DNA from: Chaunax sp. Z400
Taxonomy: Eukaryota > Chordata > Actinopteri > Lophiiformes > Chaunacidae
Direction: 5' to 3'
Length of the DNA: 64,000 nucleotides
NCBI GenBank assembly: GCA_037577475.1
Contig: CM075184.1
Span: 8,262,594 to 8,326,593, forward strand
Part shown: positions 60,992-64,000 of the stretch, piece after piece
Numbering within the stretch: position 1 is the first letter of the stretch
Layout of the letters: every line of letters starts with the position of its first letter
The notes under the pieces: model-generated
Seen by the model: the letters and a program-made list of their open reading frames with translations, nothing else
The model's database searches: none
Told to the model about the DNA's origin: nothing
Program-made: the position numbers and the translations under genes

Positions 60992-63900
60992 CAAGGTTAC
61001 TGTGCTTGAGCCATTTAAAAAAAAGAGTCTTGCTGTAATCAAAAATAATAACCGCTCAAAGCGTAAACTCTTCCAAAGCCCCCCCTCCACAACCCCCACC
61101 ATCTCCTTGAAGTATGAAATAATATTCTGTGTGTGGGCCCGGGCCGAATGCTGAGAACGCAAACATTTCACAATAAAGTTGTTTAAATAAAGGCCTTGGC
61201 ATAGATGACTGGGAGATAGAGGACATGCTGCGTTAATTACAAGCACCCGTTAAAATAAACCACCGGTATAAAATATGACTCTCTCTCCCCTCTCCCATTC
61301 TCGGGGATTTGAACCTATAAAATGTCAGCGAGGTGTGTACCTCACATGTGCTGTTTGGAGACCAAACACAATAGCAGCCCTTCTTGTTGTAGATTGGAAA
61401 AGAGAGTTAGACTGACAAAGAAAGAGAAAGAGCAGAAGGGGGGGGGGAGATCAGCAAAGAAACACAACAGAGCTGTACAGTCAACAAAGAAAGCAGTGTT
61501 TATTTTGCATTTAAAGACTTTTGAATTCCTCTTGCCCTCGCCTCGCCGTTGCGTTAACTGAACAGGAAAATAGCCGAGTTAAGCGCTCGGTTTATTATTC
61601 TTTAAACTCTTGTCTGAGAAGTAATATAGTGTAAAGGCACAGTAAAGGCAGTGGTGCTCTGCTCTCTGTATCTGTTTCAGCCCTTCCCTTTCCGAGCTGT
61701 GTGTGTGTGTCAGTGAGTAAAGTTACATTGCAAAGAAAGAGGCAGAGAGATGGATTATTTTTCCTCAAGCATGGACTTAAGTTTCTGCTCTCTGCTGCTG
61801 GGTGGCCCACTCCTCTTTAGCCATGTTAACATAAGAATAGAGGGGTGGCCAGAGGGTGAGGGACGGGTGGGGTAGCTGGGTAGCTGGTTTAAATTATTCT
61901 GCGCCTCCGCTGCTGCATAGCAGGAGCTGTTGTTATCCACTTAGAACATCAGACGATTTGTTGCTTCTCCCTCTCTCCTCGCTCCCTCTCTCTACCCCGT
62001 GGGCGTCTTTTTTCACGACCCTTTGTACCAGTGTTATGTTATAACGCCTGTCCCAGCCAGGGTGCACCACCTTCCCTGCCATGTGCTTTCCCTGTACTGC
62101 ATAAAATAAATGCCTTATGTGTTTGTGCCATGCAGAAAGTTCCATCTCTTATTTGAACCCCTTAAAAATGTCCTATCTCTGTGTTGCTCATTGGGAGAGT
62201 GAACCAAGCCAAACTAATCAAGCTCCATTCCAGTGAAAAATTCTTACCTCAAAAATCTAAATTTCAAATGTCAACTCTCCACACCGCGGGCCGTCATCCA
62301 AGCTTACAGACGAATGCTGTGATGCTTGCAGGCCCAGATGAGGAATGCAGTTATGACGAGATATTTGTATACAATCAGCCTGCGCCTTGGAATGGGAGAT
62401 GGTGGTTGAGCACAGCTTAAAGACATCTGGATGCGATGAAATGCCATTTGTCTAAACAATCAAGAGTCTTACCACAGCCACCCAACGTGCGTTGTGCTTT
62501 TAGTACATACTTGTGCAATGTGCTCCAACAGAAAGCATTATTGACAAATATTTCATTGCGACAGCCTCATGAGATCTCAAAACGAGATTTTTTTTTGCCT
62601 CATTCCAGCTTTCTGCTGTAAACATAAAGCATTTGTGATGGCCGCATACTTAAGGATAGATGAGACGCGATTCATTTTGAACCGTGGTGGCATTTCATTA
62701 TAAATAAGACTGAGGCAAATCAGCGAGATGGTAATCTAAATGCTTAATTTTAATGCTCATTCTTCTAGTCAAAGGAGGAAAAATGGCGAATAAAAAAACA
62801 CTCATATTTTGTGGCTGACCACCAGTCATCACTGCAACAAAGCGAGGGGATTCAAAATGAACATGCTTTGCAAGAAAAGCAGCATCAACAAGTCACAATG
62901 CTTTTCTATGCAGGCTAAAGACACAGAATCGCAAGACAAACACCCCAATATAGAATGAGGCGTCACACGTCAGACGAAATGCTACACCTATAGATTTATT
63001 TTCTCCTTAATTCCATTTAAACAAATGGCCTGGCCAGACATGGCAGCCAGAGCTCTGACAATGCCAATGCTGTGTGTGTGGAAGTGAAGGGGGCAGGCAG
63101 ACATGACTGGGATAATAAGCGTCATGGAATCTAATCAGATTTCTAAGAGGAATTGATTGTTGTTAGGCAGCCGGTGCAGGAGTGGGGTTGACAATAAGCT
63201 GAAATTTAAGTGTTAATTTTTATGCTAATCCTCTGGCATCTCTGTGTGATGCAATTTGGTCCAGCAGCTCCTCGACTTTGCGCCACAGATATGAAATTGT
63301 CCCGTGCACAGAGAAAATGTCAGCTTGCCAGACCCTGAAAGCTCGTAATTTATTAGGTATGTTTCTATTAGTATGTGTCACAGTTGTTAGGGAGCCACAT
63401 GCGCAGGCAGGCAGCCACACCACCTCGTTCTCTTCCTCCCTTCCTCTCTCTTTCTCTACATTTCACTCTTTCTATTCCTCCACCTCAACTCGCCTGATCG
63501 TCCTTTCTCCATCTTATTTTCTCCCCATTTTGCCATCCACTTTTTTTTTTTTTTTAGCATGTATTCACACACACACACACACACAGTGATACACACCATG
63601 CTTGTTCTTAAGATGGTCTCGGCTCAGTGGCTGCTACACTGGGGCCTTAATGTATTATCATATATCGGGTGGTCCTTGCCCTCTGGACAAAAGGCTATTT
63701 AATACAATTTAATGACATTCCCAAGATTTGGGGGTGGGAGGGGATAGAGGGATAGAGAAGGGAGAATAAAAGAGAGAGGGAGGGAAGGGGAAAGAGAAGA
63801 ATAAAAAAAAGAGAGGCAGAGGCCCAGATGAAAATAGCATCTGTGTTTTTCATGGCTCACCCATGCAAACATTGCAGAGTAAAATGCGTGACTTTCCCTC

Positions 63901-64000
63901 CGCTTCTGTCTCTACCTGCAGAATAAAATGGGATTAAGGGGCGCTGTAGAAAGTATGAGTAGATTTTCAAAATCACTTTTATCTTCTGTCAAGAGCTGAA
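60992..64000. other. Non-coding stretch with regulatory-like blocks
   Basis: No gene seen. G run at 61439-61447. 62640-62780 and 62980-63370 are balanced, repeat-free and rich in TAAT-type words (TGCTTAATTTTAATGC, TTAATTTTTATGCTAAT). Pyrimidine-rich 63425-63530 and a T run at 63541-63556 precede a CA run at 63569-63586. Purine-rich tract at 63725-63820. The frame at 62181-62420 has varied composition but no family I recognise. Confidence 0.45.

Noticed and set aside
62181..62420. 79-codon plus frame with varied composition
   Set aside because: No recognisable domain, no splice-site pair and no conserved context that can be seen from the sequence alone.

Overview
This is a eukaryotic nuclear window, almost certainly from a ray-finned (teleost) fish. 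It is about 60% AT and has long (CA)n/(GT)n tracts every few kilobases. It carries an L2/CR1-type LINE with the FSDD-type reverse transcriptase seen in fish elements, a tRNA-derived SINE and Harbinger-type DNA transposon remains. No operons, ribosome binding sites or other prokaryotic organisation are present. A percomorph fish is my best guess, but that is inference.

No host protein-coding exon can be supported. Nearly all open reading frames are chance frames of 60-190 codons, many of them inside dinucleotide tracts. The one convincing coding region is the reverse transcriptase ORF of a 5'-truncated LINE on the minus strand (58444-60471, element about 58216-60415). The window reads as intergenic or large-intron DNA. 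AT-rich, low-repeat stretches with homeobox/POU-like motifs (about 2225-2400, 16780-16900, 17630-17720, 24080-24370, 62640-63370) are the sort of sequence in which conserved non-coding elements lie, but conservation cannot be tested here.

Layout. 1-6250: unique sequence, one poly-T and one GT tract. 6254-6697: a Harbinger-type MITE with matching 14/16 termini and TAA on both sides. 8965-9575 and 37941-38456: two copies of one palindromic (foldback) repeat, with a one-arm relative at 22610-22860. 13845-14123 and 41059-41211: two copies of another dispersed repeat. 19101-19533: a broken Harbinger-type Myb/SANT ORF. 31793-33200: LINE-tail relics. 37455-37900: a non-autonomous DNA element abutting the second foldback repeat. 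39778-39938: a 161-bp CA tract. 42950-43090: a CpG-dense patch. 45558-45951: four copies of a TCCCTAYGTCACA-like motif. 51737-51947: a 211-bp T-free purine-rich minisatellite. 53264-53460: a minus-strand SINE whose 3' tail resembles the tail of the LINE 5 kb away. 58216-60415: the LINE. The rest is unique sequence with simple repeats.

The elements fit together in two pairs. The SINE and LINE share a 3'-end sequence, as expected if such a LINE machinery moved the SINE. The MITE and the Myb relic are the two kinds of debris a PIF/Harbinger system leaves. No wholly new biological system is evident. The foldback family, the split Myb relic and the CpG-dense and repeated-motif patches most deserve follow-up.
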